Assembly (NCBI GenBank): GCA_037042915.1
Contig: CM073202.1
Span: 2,294,001-2,358,000 of the forward strand
Direction: 5' to 3'
Origin: Auricularia sp. M13
Lineage: Eukaryota; Basidiomycota; Agaricomycetes; Auriculariales; Auriculariaceae
DNA length: 64,000 bases
Numbering within the stretch: the first letter of the stretch is position 1; every line of letters starts with the position of its first letter. Position numbers and translations under genes: made by a program. A model generated the notes under the pieces. It had not been told where the DNA came from. It saw only the letters and a list, made by a program, of their open reading frames with translations, and did not search any database. Of the stretch, positions 31,326-42,501 are shown in pieces.

Positions 31326-33631
31326 GACCGGGCAGCGAAAGAAAAAGAGAAGGAGAGAAGAGCCGCAAGCGAGCCTGGTGACACAGCCTACCCTTATAAA
31401 GTCCAGCTAAGCGAGACCTGCAAGCGAGAGGACCCCACATAGTCAGCACTCCAGGCAACATGTATGAAGAACTCACTTCTCTCTCGTGTAAGACATGTGG
31501 TCTCCAAAGAGTACCATATATCAATTCAATCAATGCTTTCAGGAACTGGCACTCGCTGTAATTCGCGACGCGACAACCAAATCTGTCCAATAGGGAGCAA
31601 ACTGTAAGTGGAGAGCAATGGATGTGCAGGACATAGATGCAGATTGCGTAAGAGATTTTGGCAATAAGGCAGAGGAAGTTAATGGCAAGGACCAGGATAA
31701 AGATACTGAGCTCACGACGTGATGGAATTCAGTCTTCAGCTGTTTCCATGAGGTTGTAGATTTGATAAGAGTCCAGCTGAGATATCAACTGGCAGTAGGA
31801 TAGCATGCCAGGGTGTAGACCAAACTGAAAAAGAGCAAGGCGAGCGGCGGTAGAGATGAATCTCGAGCCTATCCGTTAGATCCGCACTCCGATCCGAGTC
31901 CGAGATTCCGGTCTCCTATGAAAATTTTTTTTCTCTCTTGAGCGGCTTCTGGATGTGAGATGTCAACAAAGGTCGATTGGGAGAGCCAGGGAGAAAATTA
32001 AGAGTCAGAAGTTTCTGAAGGGTATGACTGCTCTTAAAAAGTGTCGGCGCTGACAGCCCGCCTGTTCCGACGTCTGGAATTGTGTCGCACTCTGCCGGGT
32101 TGTGTGTCGCACTCCAGCAGATGAGTGTCGCGCCCAAACCGATGTGTGTCGCGCTCTTGCGCAAGAGTCCCCCTTACTACGGAGAGTGCCGACGTACCTT
32201 TCCAGGATGCGCCAGTTCAAATCCTGGAGACGACAAACCAATTCTGATACCTCCCAAATTCCATTGCTATGTCTCTCTTCAAATCAGGTTTGGCACTGTG
32301 AAAATAGTGTGACCACCCCTTTTTTGTGGGAAATAATAAATGTACACATTAAGGAGGATAGATTCACTCTGTGCCGAATTTGTGGCTATGGTCGACGAGG
32401 CCTTTACGGCCCTAGCAGCGTCTACGCAGATCGTCGCTTTGTTAATTTGCCCGGGCCGTAACTGGATGCAAGCGCTGTAGTGCTGTCCCCAGGCAATATG
32501 ACTGTGGATCAGCTATTCCATGAAGATCCCGCATCCTACTGTGTGCGTTTATCGAAACATAGCCATGCTCCGCGAGTGTTCTAAACCCGCTCTATATGGC
32601 TAGGTGACCGGCTCCTCACCTGGTCAACTAAAGCTCCTGGAGGACAGGCCCTTCAGGATTCAGGCCCCTGACGCCGCAACCAAGACTGGTATGTCTCCGT
32701 AGTCATCAGCTGGTAGCAGAATGACTGTGAGATGCGGATCGAGCTGCTCCGAAGTTCCACGGCTTTGCGGGCACTGAATCCGCTGCCGATGCGTAAAATT
32801 GGACATCGAGACAGCAGCAGTACCTGTCGGGAAAGACTACAAGTGCTCCGCACACAGGTTCTTTGCGGAGATTTACTGTTTCTGTCCATTGCAACCATGA
32901 AGACGACGTTGCAGGGTTAAATCGGAACAGATTGCGCGTTGCAGGTGCAAATTACAGCGCATCTGTGAGCTCCTGCAATCGGGGCACACACATGGAGACG
33001 TTGTTCGTACAGATTCCGAACCTACAGCAAAACGTGTGGTCCAGTCCGAACTGTTTGTACAGTTCTAGAATGCGCACGGCTCAGCTGCCCAGGAGCTGAC
33101 GGTCCGCAGCAGCGGTCTCTTGCGAGTGGTTGAGCAGCCGGAATGTTGTCCGCCGATCACGATCTCAGATGTTCTACGGAACCGTATGTATGTCATGGAG
33201 ACTTGTATCTGGTTCCTGATTCTCTATGCATTCAATGCATCTGGCGTCTTTCCAGTTGGGGTGCAGGGTCCTGATTGACAGTGAGGGGCTGCATTTGCAA
33301 ATCAGAACCCTCAGGCTGGTGCAAATGGTTTCAGTCATCTTCAAGGTTTCGTGCTGGAGTCGAGCTGCATGTGAGTCGGGTGTCATTGCGCCCATTGGCC
33401 GTGGGCAAGCGTGGGCATCGGACCGTCAATCCGTTCATCCTTGTCAGCTTCCCACCATCTGCACCGACTCCGAGTCACCGACTGCACGCGCCGAAGACAC
33501 GGATGCAGAAACAGGCGATTAGAAGCATATACGCGATTCCTCGCACGCCGTGACAGCCCGAAGCCCGATATGAGCCATATAAAACGCGAAGCCCCGCTTG
33601 CTTGCTTTGTTGGCCCCTTGCCATCGTCACC
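31326..33631. other. 2.3-kb gap without supported gene
   Basis: No coding region with domain or exon support was found. It holds a short degenerate minisatellite (32081-32156) and a sequence resembling a tRNA T-arm (32211-32240). The last few hundred bases probably include the promoter of the MFS gene starting at 33632. Confidence 0.5.
32081..32156 (+). repeat. Short minisatellite, GTGTCGCRCTC unit
   Basis: Four copies of GTGTCGC followed by ACTC, GCCC or GCTC recur every 21-22 bp with variable spacer. The copies are close in sequence but the spacers are not. Confidence 0.65.
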
Positions 33632-35801
33632 ATGTCGGCTCCCTCTTCGTCGCGTCCGTCGCTCGATAAAAAGTCCGTCGATGTCGCCGTAGACGAGGCT
33701 GCCAGCGAACAGGTCAAGGGTGCCAACCCCGAGGACCAGTTTGATCCAAAATTTGTTCGCAGCACGATGTAAGCTTTTCTCGTAGGCTGCTCAGCTCAGC
33801 TCGTACTGACCCATGGCTTCAGCCGTAAGGTCGACATGCGGCTGCTGCCCATCCTCGGCGCGCTGTACGCGTTCAGTCTGATCGGTCAGCCACCGTTTAC
33901 GCGCCCGGTGCTGTCCTGGCCGCCGCTGACAGCGATGTGACGCGTACAGACAGGACGAACATTAGTCTCGCGCGTGTCGTCGGCGCGCAACAGGAACTGG
34001 GGCTCGACATCGGCAACCGCTACAACATCATCGCCCTTGTCTTTTTCCCGCCCTACATCCTCGTCGAGCTCCCTTCGAACATTCTACTCAGAAAGTGCGC
34101 ATCTTCCTTTAGCTTTCGCTGCCGAGCATTTGGAGCCGCGAAGAGCTCTAACGAGGCACCATCAGATTCGGCGCGAGGTCCTGGCTCGGTTTCATCTCCA
34201 TCACGTGGGGCGCGACGATGCTTTCCATGGGTTTCGTCAAGAATTGGCAGTCCCTCGCAGGATGCCGAGCCTCCTCGGAGCACTCGAGGGTGGTTTCTTC
34301 CCGGCTGTGTGTATCTGATCACAACATGGTACAAACGGCAAGAAGTCCAGGCACGCCTCGCGTTCTTCTACCTGCTCTCGACACTTGTTGGTGGTACGTG
34401 CGAATGACCTGGCAGCGGGGCTGGGATGAACATGCTCCTTCCAAGGATTCTCGCCGATCTTTGCGTATGGCGTCTCGACGATTGGGGAAGCCGCTGGCCT
34501 CAAAGCCTGGCGCTGGATCTTTGTGAGTATCTTCCGTCTCCACATGAGACGTGTATCAGAGTATGCTCAAGCGCTCTCCTAGATAATCTGCGGCATTATA
34601 ACGTGTTTTTTGCGCTGCTGGCCTTCGCCCGTACGTATAGATAAGCTACACATATAGCGAATCTCGGTGGCTAACTTGCTGTATCGCTAGTGATCGTCGA
34701 CTTGTGCGTCATTTAACCATCATCTACGCATTGGCCTCCACTGACAGAGCGCATGCAGTCCGGACAAAGCGGGCTTCCTCACACCAGAGCAAATCAAGCT
34801 TATTCGAGACCGCGTCGAGTATGATCGCGGCGACTCCATCCACGATCCCCTTACCTGGGGTAAAGCCGCGCGCTACGCCTTGGACCCCAAGCTCTGGGCG
34901 TTTGCTCTCATGTTTTGTTTGTATGTTTGTATGAAGGGCATGCCTCACAAGCCGATGTTGACAATCCTCGCAGCACGACCATGCCGTCATATGTGCGCTC
35001 CCCGCTAATCCGGAGCGAACGGCGCCTGACCTCGAAGTTCGCCGCGTGCACAGGCCTTCTCCCTATTCCTTCCGACAATCCTCACGGAGATGGGGTATTC
35101 TGTGAAGCAATCTCAGCTTCTCGTGCGTCCCGTCCAAATTCTGGCTGATGTATTGTTTACCAGCCTGGGCCATAGATGTCGCCTCCATACGTAGTGGCAG
35201 TGGTGCTGGGCCTCGCAGTCGCCGTCTTCGCTGATAAGGTCAACAAGCGCGGCATATTCATTGTATTCCAGGCTGCTGTTACCGTCGCCGGACTGGCTAT
35301 GACGGTCCGTCTCTTCCCCCACCCCCACGCGGATTAGAGCGGCGAGCTCATGTTGCCTCAGGCGTACAGTCCCAACAAGCACGTACGCTATGCGGGCTCG
35401 TTCCTAGGCATATTCGGCACGCAGGCGAACATCCCCGCCGTTATCGCCTACCAATCCAACAACATCGTTGGGCAGTCGAAACGCGCGTACTCGTCGGCGT
35501 TGCTCGTTGGATTTGGTGGTGTCGGTGGTAAGGACGAACTCTTCGGAAGGGAGATCAGACCACTCGCTGACTTGTATTTGTTCCGTTGTGCCCAGGCATC
35601 ATCGCAAGCTGCATATTCCGGGACCAGGACAAGCCAAGGTATCTCCCTGGCCTGTGGACCAGCATTGGCTGCTCCCTCGCGACCATCGCGCTGGTCGGTG
35701 CCATGACGGCATGGTTTGTCTACAGGAACAACCAAGTGCGCAGGGGCACCGGGAGAAGGGGACCCATCGAGGGCCAGCCCGGGTTCCTTTACACGCTGTG
35801 A
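33632..35801 (+). CDS. MFS permease, allantoate/nicotinate (Dal5/Tna1) type, probably damaged
   Basis: From ATG 33632 the protein opens with a Ser/Lys-rich tail, then RKVDMRLLPILGALYAFSLI, RTNISLARVVGAQQELGLD, YNIIALVFFPPYILVELPSN, then GARSWLGFISITWGATMLSM and KNWQSLAGCR, and later LGALEGGFFP, LITTWYKRQEVQARLAFFYL, DPKLWAFALMF, TILTEMGYSVKQSQLLV and NNIVGQSKRAYSSALLVGFG. This is the anion:cation symporter family of fungal MFS transporters (allantoate, nicotinate, vitamin or siderophore uptake) in the plasma membrane. About eight short introns fit. In at least two places (about 34255-34320 and near 34605, a run of six T) the family pattern continues only in another frame, so this copy may be a pseudogene, or the sequence may contain errors. 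The substrate cannot be told. Confidence 0.8.
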
Positions 35802-38289
35802 GATATAGGTATCGCCGGCACATGTACAGTACATTATTCATCTCCTGCGAGAATGACACGACCCACTGGACGCGACATCAACATCGAGCGACAAAGCGAA
35901 GAACCGGTGGACACACAGCTTGTGCTGTGCTCGGCTTTGGCGAAGCGTATGGCTGACAAGCCAGTCTGCTTGCAGGGCGAGTTGTGACCTTATCGCACCG
36001 ACCGGACATGGCTAGCCACAGGGTGTGAGTCGTCAGTTACTGCTGAGGGTGTGGCACAGCGTGAAACCCAGCATTAGTAATGAAGCGACTGTCGGATGGA
36101 TGGTAGATCACTGCTGTGCATCGGAACTGCCGTTTCAAGCATGGCAGCAAGGAAGCGTCAATCGCGCGCGGGTTGACTGCCAGAGTCAAAACGGCCCTTT
36201 ATCAATGCGACAGATGGCCTGGAAGATGAACAGACGGTGCGAGAGTCGAGAATGTGCTGATAAGATGATCGTGACGAGAAGATTGAACAAGCGCGACGTT
36301 GTCGTCGTCGCAGTCCTCGGCAAGGCCCACAATGACTGACAGGTTCAGACGCGCCCAGTTCGGTAAGACAACCAGAGAAGCTGACAAGCTAGCACCAGAT
36401 TATAGAGGCCTGCGACTTCAAGCCAGTAATTTTTCATAGCAGTGAAAGGGGGAAAAGAGATGCGATCACAGTGAGGAGGTCAGAGAACAGAGGCAAGCAG
36501 CACAACGTCGGAGATCCGGACAAAACCGGCCAACCAAACCAACCAAGCCAGCCAACAATCAAATATTGTCGAGAAATATCTCGGGCCCATACGCTCCAGT
36601 CTTAAATTTTTATCACATGCTCCCTATAGAGTCAAGACAGTGGTCCTATGCGTATTGTCGAGAGCACGGACTCTCGCGGAGGCAAAACGGAAGCTGGACC
36701 GAGCTCGGGCTCATGCGCGCAGAGCACTCAAAAGTTCCGTGGAGGGTACGAATCGAAGGTTCCACCACCTGCTTGGCAGAGACTTCAGTTGACTTCAGTT
36801 AAAAAGAGAGTTATTTTGCAAGGAGAAACTTGGTTCACATAGTAATTCGCCGAAGATTGCCAATGAAATTTCGACGCCTTTTTTACGATCTGCTTGAAGT
36901 CCAATAACAGTAACATGCAGGGTGTTCAATGCAATTGAGCTACATGACAGTCGAAAGCAGCGTTAGATATCCACATGAATGATAAATACATGTTGGTGGC
37001 GGCGGAGAGGAATCAGTGGGGGACCTGAGCAATGAGCAGCTCACCAACGACAAGACGATTTGCCATGCAGCAGAGCCGCACGCGGCGGACATGATCTGAG
37101 CCATAGATAGCCTGAGGCCTTTACAAAGTCCATGCCATAATTTTCGCCGGGCTCGACTTCCAACGGCGTTGTCGATACATCCCGCATGAATAGGTAAAGC
37201 AACGTGCCAGAACGACTCGAGACGCGTTGTCCCGGGTTCTGCTTACATAGTAAGGCGACCAGGTCACGAGTGTCGCTGAGCGTCGAGGAACAAGTGAAAT
37301 CGCGAGCGCGTTGGGGCAGGTCGCCGTCGGCTAGCCTGTGAGAACACCCAAGATTCACTAGCGCGTCACGGACGGCCAAGTTAAACAGTCAGATACCAGT
37401 ATTGCGAAGGGAAGCACAGGGTAACAGTTGATTATGGGCTGGGCATGGGCTGGGGCATGTGGGGAGTCGGCCGATGCTGATTTACGGCCGTGCGCACATG
37501 CGGCACGCAACCGAATAAAATCAGGTGCAGAGCGTCGGTCACAGCCCTCAAAAAAGGTGAGGGGGGAGGGGGAGGGGAGCAGCGCCACGCGCACAGCGGG
37601 CGGCCAGCAATGCGGCAGGCCAAGGCTGCCTACTGCTAGCGGACGGCCAGCCCATGGCACGCAGCCAGCCAAGGGCAGAAAAGGTCGTGATAACCATGGC
37701 TGCGCGTCCGCGGGCACTGGTAGTGTCGCGGCGGCGGCGACGGCGGCGGCGGCGACAAAGACGGTGTTGGACACTACGGCGACGACGACGAAAAATGTGG
37801 GGAAAAGAAGGCCCGGGGGTAGCCGCAAATTTCCGGCTGGCGAGCCACGGAGCCGCCGGAGCGTTCGCAGCTCGGCCGAAGCGTCGGGCAATTTGATCCG
37901 TATGAACCGACCTTGGTTGGTTGGCTTGGTTGGTTTGGTTGGTTGGTTTTGTCTGCAACTCATACGTTCTCGCAAGCAGAGTTTCAGTTAAAGCTCCGCG
38001 TCGTCTCCTGGCTTTTTCCGCGACCTGCGTCGTCCCCCATGCTTTTTGCTGACAACCCGTTGATTTACCTGTGCCACAGCATGACGGATCAGAGATTTTA
38101 GGGCGATGTGCACTGCGAGACTGCGAGTGCGACACTGAAGATCGCATGCGGTCCCGGGCATCTTGGTCCGATCAAACGGGCGGAAACAGCAGTTGTGCAG
38201 TTGAACGATCCTTGACACCAGTCCTCAACATCGTCTGGCGGCGTGCTCCTTTCGTACCCTACCCACTCTCCTTGCACCCGCCATTCCTT
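35802..38289. other. 2.5-kb gap, simple repeats only
   Basis: I see no supported gene. CCAA/CCAAA-rich sequence at about 36523-36557 and TTGG-rich sequence at 37913-37950 are simple repeats of inverse sense. Long open frames on both strands at 37360-37990 come from GC-rich low-complexity sequence. Confidence 0.5.
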
Positions 38290-39701
38290 ATGCCGCCCCA
38301 TGAGCTCGCAGACGTCGTCATCATCGGCTGCGGTGTCGTCGGACTGACCATCGCGCACGAGCTGCTCGCGGAGCGCCCCAACACACGCATAACGCTTGTC
38401 GCGCGCGAGATGCCCGGCACGGACGACAACTCGCAGGGCTGGTCCAGTCCGTGGGCATCATGTGTGCGTGCCACTGCCGGGTGCAGTATCCTTCGCGCTG
38501 TTTAGAGGTTATCTAATCGCAGTTTACCACAGAACTGGTTCCCGTATGGTGTGTTCCGCTCTAATCGCCATCGCGAGAATCCGCGTCGATGATATTAACG
38601 GGGCTTCGAATGTGGCTGCTTCGCAGGGAACAAGCCGCAGACGATGCGCTGGGAAACGATGAGCTAGTCAGCCATTTCCAACTCTGGAGGATCGCGCCGC
38701 GTGCTCACGCCTTCGCCTTCGCAGCGAGCGGCTCTGGGACCTCATCCCGACCGGCCTGGTCATGCCCATGCCCACCATGATGATCTGGAACTCCGAATCC
38801 ATAGCAGACCAAATATGGTACCAAGACGTCGTGCGCGATTTTCGAACGCTCAACAAGGACGAAATACCCGAAAGCCACAAGTACGGCGTCAGGTTTACGA
38901 CTGTCACGCTGGAACCGCGGGCATACATGCACTGGATGAAATCCAATCTCGAAGAACGAGGGTGCCGCTTTGTACGACGACATTTGCCCAGCATCGCCTC
39001 TGCCGCAGAGTATGGGACGCAAACCTGCGTGATTGTCAACGCGACGGGGATGGGTACGCATCTTTCGGGATCTCAAGGACATGCACCTGCTCACGCTCTA
39101 CAGGCGCAGCGTCTCTAGCCGGTGTCGAAGACACATCCATGTTCCCCATTCGCGGGCAGACCATCACCGTACACGCGCCGCACATAAAGGAAGGCCTTTC
39201 CGAAGTCTCGAGTGAGCGTATTCGTCCACACCGCCTCATCCACGCTTACACCGCGCCCCAGGCCCAGAAGCAACGTACTGCATCCCGCGGCCAGACGGGA
39301 CGTGCATCCTGGGCGGGACGTTCCAGTTCCGCAACTGGGTGACGACGGCGGACCCGGACACCGGGCTCGCCATCTTCGAGCGCTGCGCGAAATTGCTGCC
39401 CGCGCTGCGCTCGCGCGAAACGAAGATCGTCAGCCACAACGTCGCGCTGCGCCCCGCGCGCATGGGCGGCATGCGCCTCGAGACGGAGATCATCGAGTAC
39501 CCGCTCGAGGGCCTCGACGAGGTCCTCCCGGACTATGGGCTCACTGCTGAAGTCAAAAATAGCAATGTTGAACAGGAAAATAATGGGAGGTCCACGCCCG
39601 TCAAGACGTTAAAGGTTGTACATGCCTACGGCATAGGACCCGCTGGATTTCAGAACAGTTTCGGTATCGCCGCGGACGTTGTGAAGCTTGTGCTTGCTTG
39701 A
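38290..39701 (+). CDS. D-amino-acid oxidase family FAD enzyme (DAO/DDO-like)
   Basis: From ATG 38290 the N-terminus has the FAD-binding Rossmann motif VVIIGCGVVGLTIAHELL, followed by NSQGWSSPWA. Later blocks are LWDLIPTGLVMPMPTMMIWN, IVNATGMG, FPIRGQTITV, FRNWVTTADPDTGLAIFERC, ALRPARMGGMRLETE (family Arg block) and HAYGIGPAGFQNSFGIA near the C-terminus. The family deaminates D-amino acids with O2 to keto acids, ammonia and H2O2, usually in peroxisomes. The C-terminus (LVLA) has no PTS1 signal. Between about 38470 and 38740 the family pattern is interrupted (frames change and a stop follows RWETMS), so some introns are unclear or the copy is partly decayed. Confidence 0.75.
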
Positions 39702-40264
39702 TCCTGTACGACGTCGCATACTAGTACTGTGCAGTAGAAAGGTAACTTATCTACCAAGTATTTGCTGGAGCAGATGTCTGCGATAGCTCATGATTTTATG
39801 ATGCACTCACTGTTTCTTCTTTATGTTGAAATAGTTGATACTCGCACTGCAAAGCGCGAGCTGCCCGGGAAGCTGCAAGGGCAGCTCAAGGGGATGAAGA
39901 CAATCCGGACCCTGACCAACAGGTCGAAGACGAAAATCCAACTGGTGAGCATTGGTCTTCCTTCTGCCCATTTGTCTAACTGCTTATAAGATTAGATTGA
40001 GGAATGCGAGCGCTCGCATCACAAGATGCGCAACAGAGGGTTCTCAATTATTTTAAGTAGCACCAATGTCGAAAGATGTATTCTTGTATTAAGTCGATGC
40101 TCAATGGAAAGCATGGGGAAAGCGTCCAGAGACTGTATGGACACTGTACTCGGTCGATGGTCCGTCGTCGTCGGAACCTCGGTGCTCCACCGGTCCGGTT
40201 AGCTCCGAGCTTACTACTGGTTGACGACGGCTTGACTCTCTTTACTCCCTCGTACATCCCTGCA
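39702..40264. other. Intergenic, no supported gene
   Basis: A 560-bp stretch between the DAO-like gene and the HNH gene. It has short open frames with no exon or domain support. Confidence 0.5.
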
Positions 40265-41691
40265 ATGGCCGAAGCAACCCTCTCGGCCAAACCAGGTCAC
40301 ATCCTCTACATAATCCCCTGCCCGCAGGATCAAGAACAGCCGGGCACCACCTCAGCCTCATTTCTTTTAGATATTCCTCTGTGCGACCTTGAGGACCTTG
40401 TCTATCGTCCTATCCGCTGGATGAGGCTCGTCGCGTGGGGAATACTTAACTGCACAGGCGACGTCCTCAACGACGAAGGCGCACGACAGTCTCTAGATCT
40501 GCACCATTCCCAGCTGACAGATGGTGCTGTTTTCAAGTTTGCTCCTGTCGCAAATACAAATCGATGTATGCCGCATTCTCACCATTATTCATATCACACT
40601 CACCTCAACCTCTCAGTCCATCTGCTTAATTTTGAGCACGCCCGCACGAAGTGCAGCAAGATCTCGTCGAGGTCGTCTGAGGTCGCTTCAAGTTGTTCTG
40701 ACTCCGCACCTGCCGAGCGTGCTCAAGTCCTGGAATCTCGTGACGGGAACGACTGCGTTTTCTCCGGCCGCCCGTCGCCGGAAAAGGCGCACATTATCCC
40801 CGAGGCGTTTAGTAAGAACGTCAGCATCTGCCTCACCTTCCGTTCCACGAGCTCTTACCAAGTTCACCAGGGTCCGGCTCTCCGCCAGCTTGCGGCCGAA
40901 AGAAATTTCGGGTTCGACCACCACCTCGACCACTGCAACACACTCTCCATCATACATTCCATGCATACTGCATGGGCCCGAACAAGACAAGGGTTTGTAC
41001 TGGCGGTATGTGACATGATGAGTATTGCCTCTCGTTTGAACCTCACGCGTTATGAATTTTGTAGACCAACGACGACTTCATACGAGATGAAGATGTTCCG
41101 CCGCCCCACGGGACTGCGCCTGCCAGGGACACGTGGCTGGCCCGCCCCGTAACGACCGGCGTCACCTACATCTGGCAGGCGCCACGGCGCGTTGTCGCAG
41201 GCCATGTGTGGCTTGATTCCGTACGCTACAACGAACGGGCCCGCTTCCTAGAGCTGCGTCCCGAATGGCGACCTTCTGCAACGGCCATCAACTATATGTA
41301 TGCGGCTGGAATGGTCAAGCTCTACCTTCGAGAAAATGAGCCCGTCAACGCGCTACTCTCGCGGGCCGTGCCCGTTCTACCGCCCGCAGACGACGACCGA
41401 TCGGACGAAACTTCCGACTTCGAGCAGTCGAAGCGTCCTCACAAGAAGCAGAAGGGGAACTCCTACCATGGCGTCGGGCGGCTGACTCGCCACGAGCGTC
41501 CAGTCACTCGCAGCAAGACAACGAAACGGCTTCATACGTCTACCGACATATCTCCTGTGGAATTACTCAACATCCTTGCGCACGCCCCGGCGTATCTCAA
41601 GCAGTATGAACAGCGCCGGGAACAGGAGGAGGAGAAGGCACAACGGTTGGACGACTGGTTGGAGTCTTCGGCGGCGGTCTATGTGCCTTAG
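40265..41691 (+). CDS. HNH (HNH_2-type) nuclease-domain protein
   Basis: From ATG 40265 the N-terminal region (GHILYIIPCPQDQE, FLLDIPLCDLEDL) leads to a typical fungal HNH_2 core: RDGNDCVFSGRPSPEKAHII, where the CVFSG and AHIIP segments carry the zinc/His pair. NTLSIIHSMHTAW and, after an intron (about 41006-41066), VTTGVTYIWQ and AINYMYAAGMVKLYL follow. The C-terminus is acidic, then basic (KRPHKKQKGN). The family cuts or nicks DNA in other settings, but the many fungal paralogs have no known role. Introns near 40566-40652 and 40827-40850 are likely but not exact. Its neighbours give no clue. Confidence 0.7.
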
Positions 41692-41756
41692 ATGTAGGTC
41701 CCAAGGCATGACTATGATTGTTCTTTTCTCTTGCTAGCTTTGTGAAACGGGATAAT

Positions 41757-41852
41757 GTAGCAGTAGTCACTCTTTTTGTTCTGTATTCTCGGCCGCGCAT
41801 CGCTTGTAGCAGTAGTCACTCTATCTTTTCTGTATTCTCGGCCGCGCATCAC
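41757..41852 (+). repeat. Two-copy 48-bp tandem duplication downstream of the HNH gene
   Basis: Units start at 41757 and 41805, each beginning TGTAGCAGTAGTCACTCT and ending CGGCCGCGCATC. The copies differ at a few bases only. Confidence 0.85.
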
Positions 41853-42501
41853 TTCACAAAATGTCGATTTTTACGGGGACACTGGTTTGCTTTTTCTCGT
41901 CGGTGACATGATCAGGCGCACAAAGGAGGTCGGAGCAGATGACAGGTACTGTAACCAGCGTTTCGTTCAAAGCTTCGCGGTGTCGACTCTTGGTCTTTAG
42001 CAACGATTTGCCTATTCTGTAAGACGTCCATCGGCCAAGTATTTACTTAACAAAGGCGAAGTTGCAGCTTGTCTCTCTCAGTCTCGCGAGCATTCAAGAT
42101 TAGCGCATGGCGTCGACTCTTCGCGCGCGTGAATAGATGTCGAGAGGCAGCGCGCACCCAAATAGTGAATTCGTAATCACACCGTTGGATTCGGGGTACA
42201 AAAGCGGGGGCAAGACACAACGGAAACATTTGCTTTGGATGGGAATGCGACGGGACTGGGAATGCAGATGGAGTCGATGGCATGGGATATTTAAAGAGGC
42301 GAGAGTAGTTGCATTGTGCGGAGACCAGGGACTAAGGCGTTGCGTGCGTGTGACGTGGGCGGAAAGCGTGGAAAGCAATGGGGATGGGCAGGGGCAAATG
42401 GCGGAGGTGGCGCCGCAGCAGCCTCAGGACGTTTGTGGCGTGGGCTGCTGTTTCTGCAACATGCGTGCCGAGCCTGGCGGCGCAGGACCAGGGCCTCCGT
42501 C
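41853..42501. other. Intergenic, no supported gene
   Basis: About 650 bp between the HNH gene and the 3' end of MED19. The open frames crossing 42316-42717 are opposite-strand shadows of MED19. Confidence 0.5.

Noticed and set aside
32211-32240. T-arm-like stem with CCA
   Set aside because: No D-arm or acceptor partner at the right distance upstream, so it is not called as a tRNA gene.
37358-37991. Long open frames on both strands
   Set aside because: Composition is GC-rich simple sequence, with no exon signals and no family resemblance.
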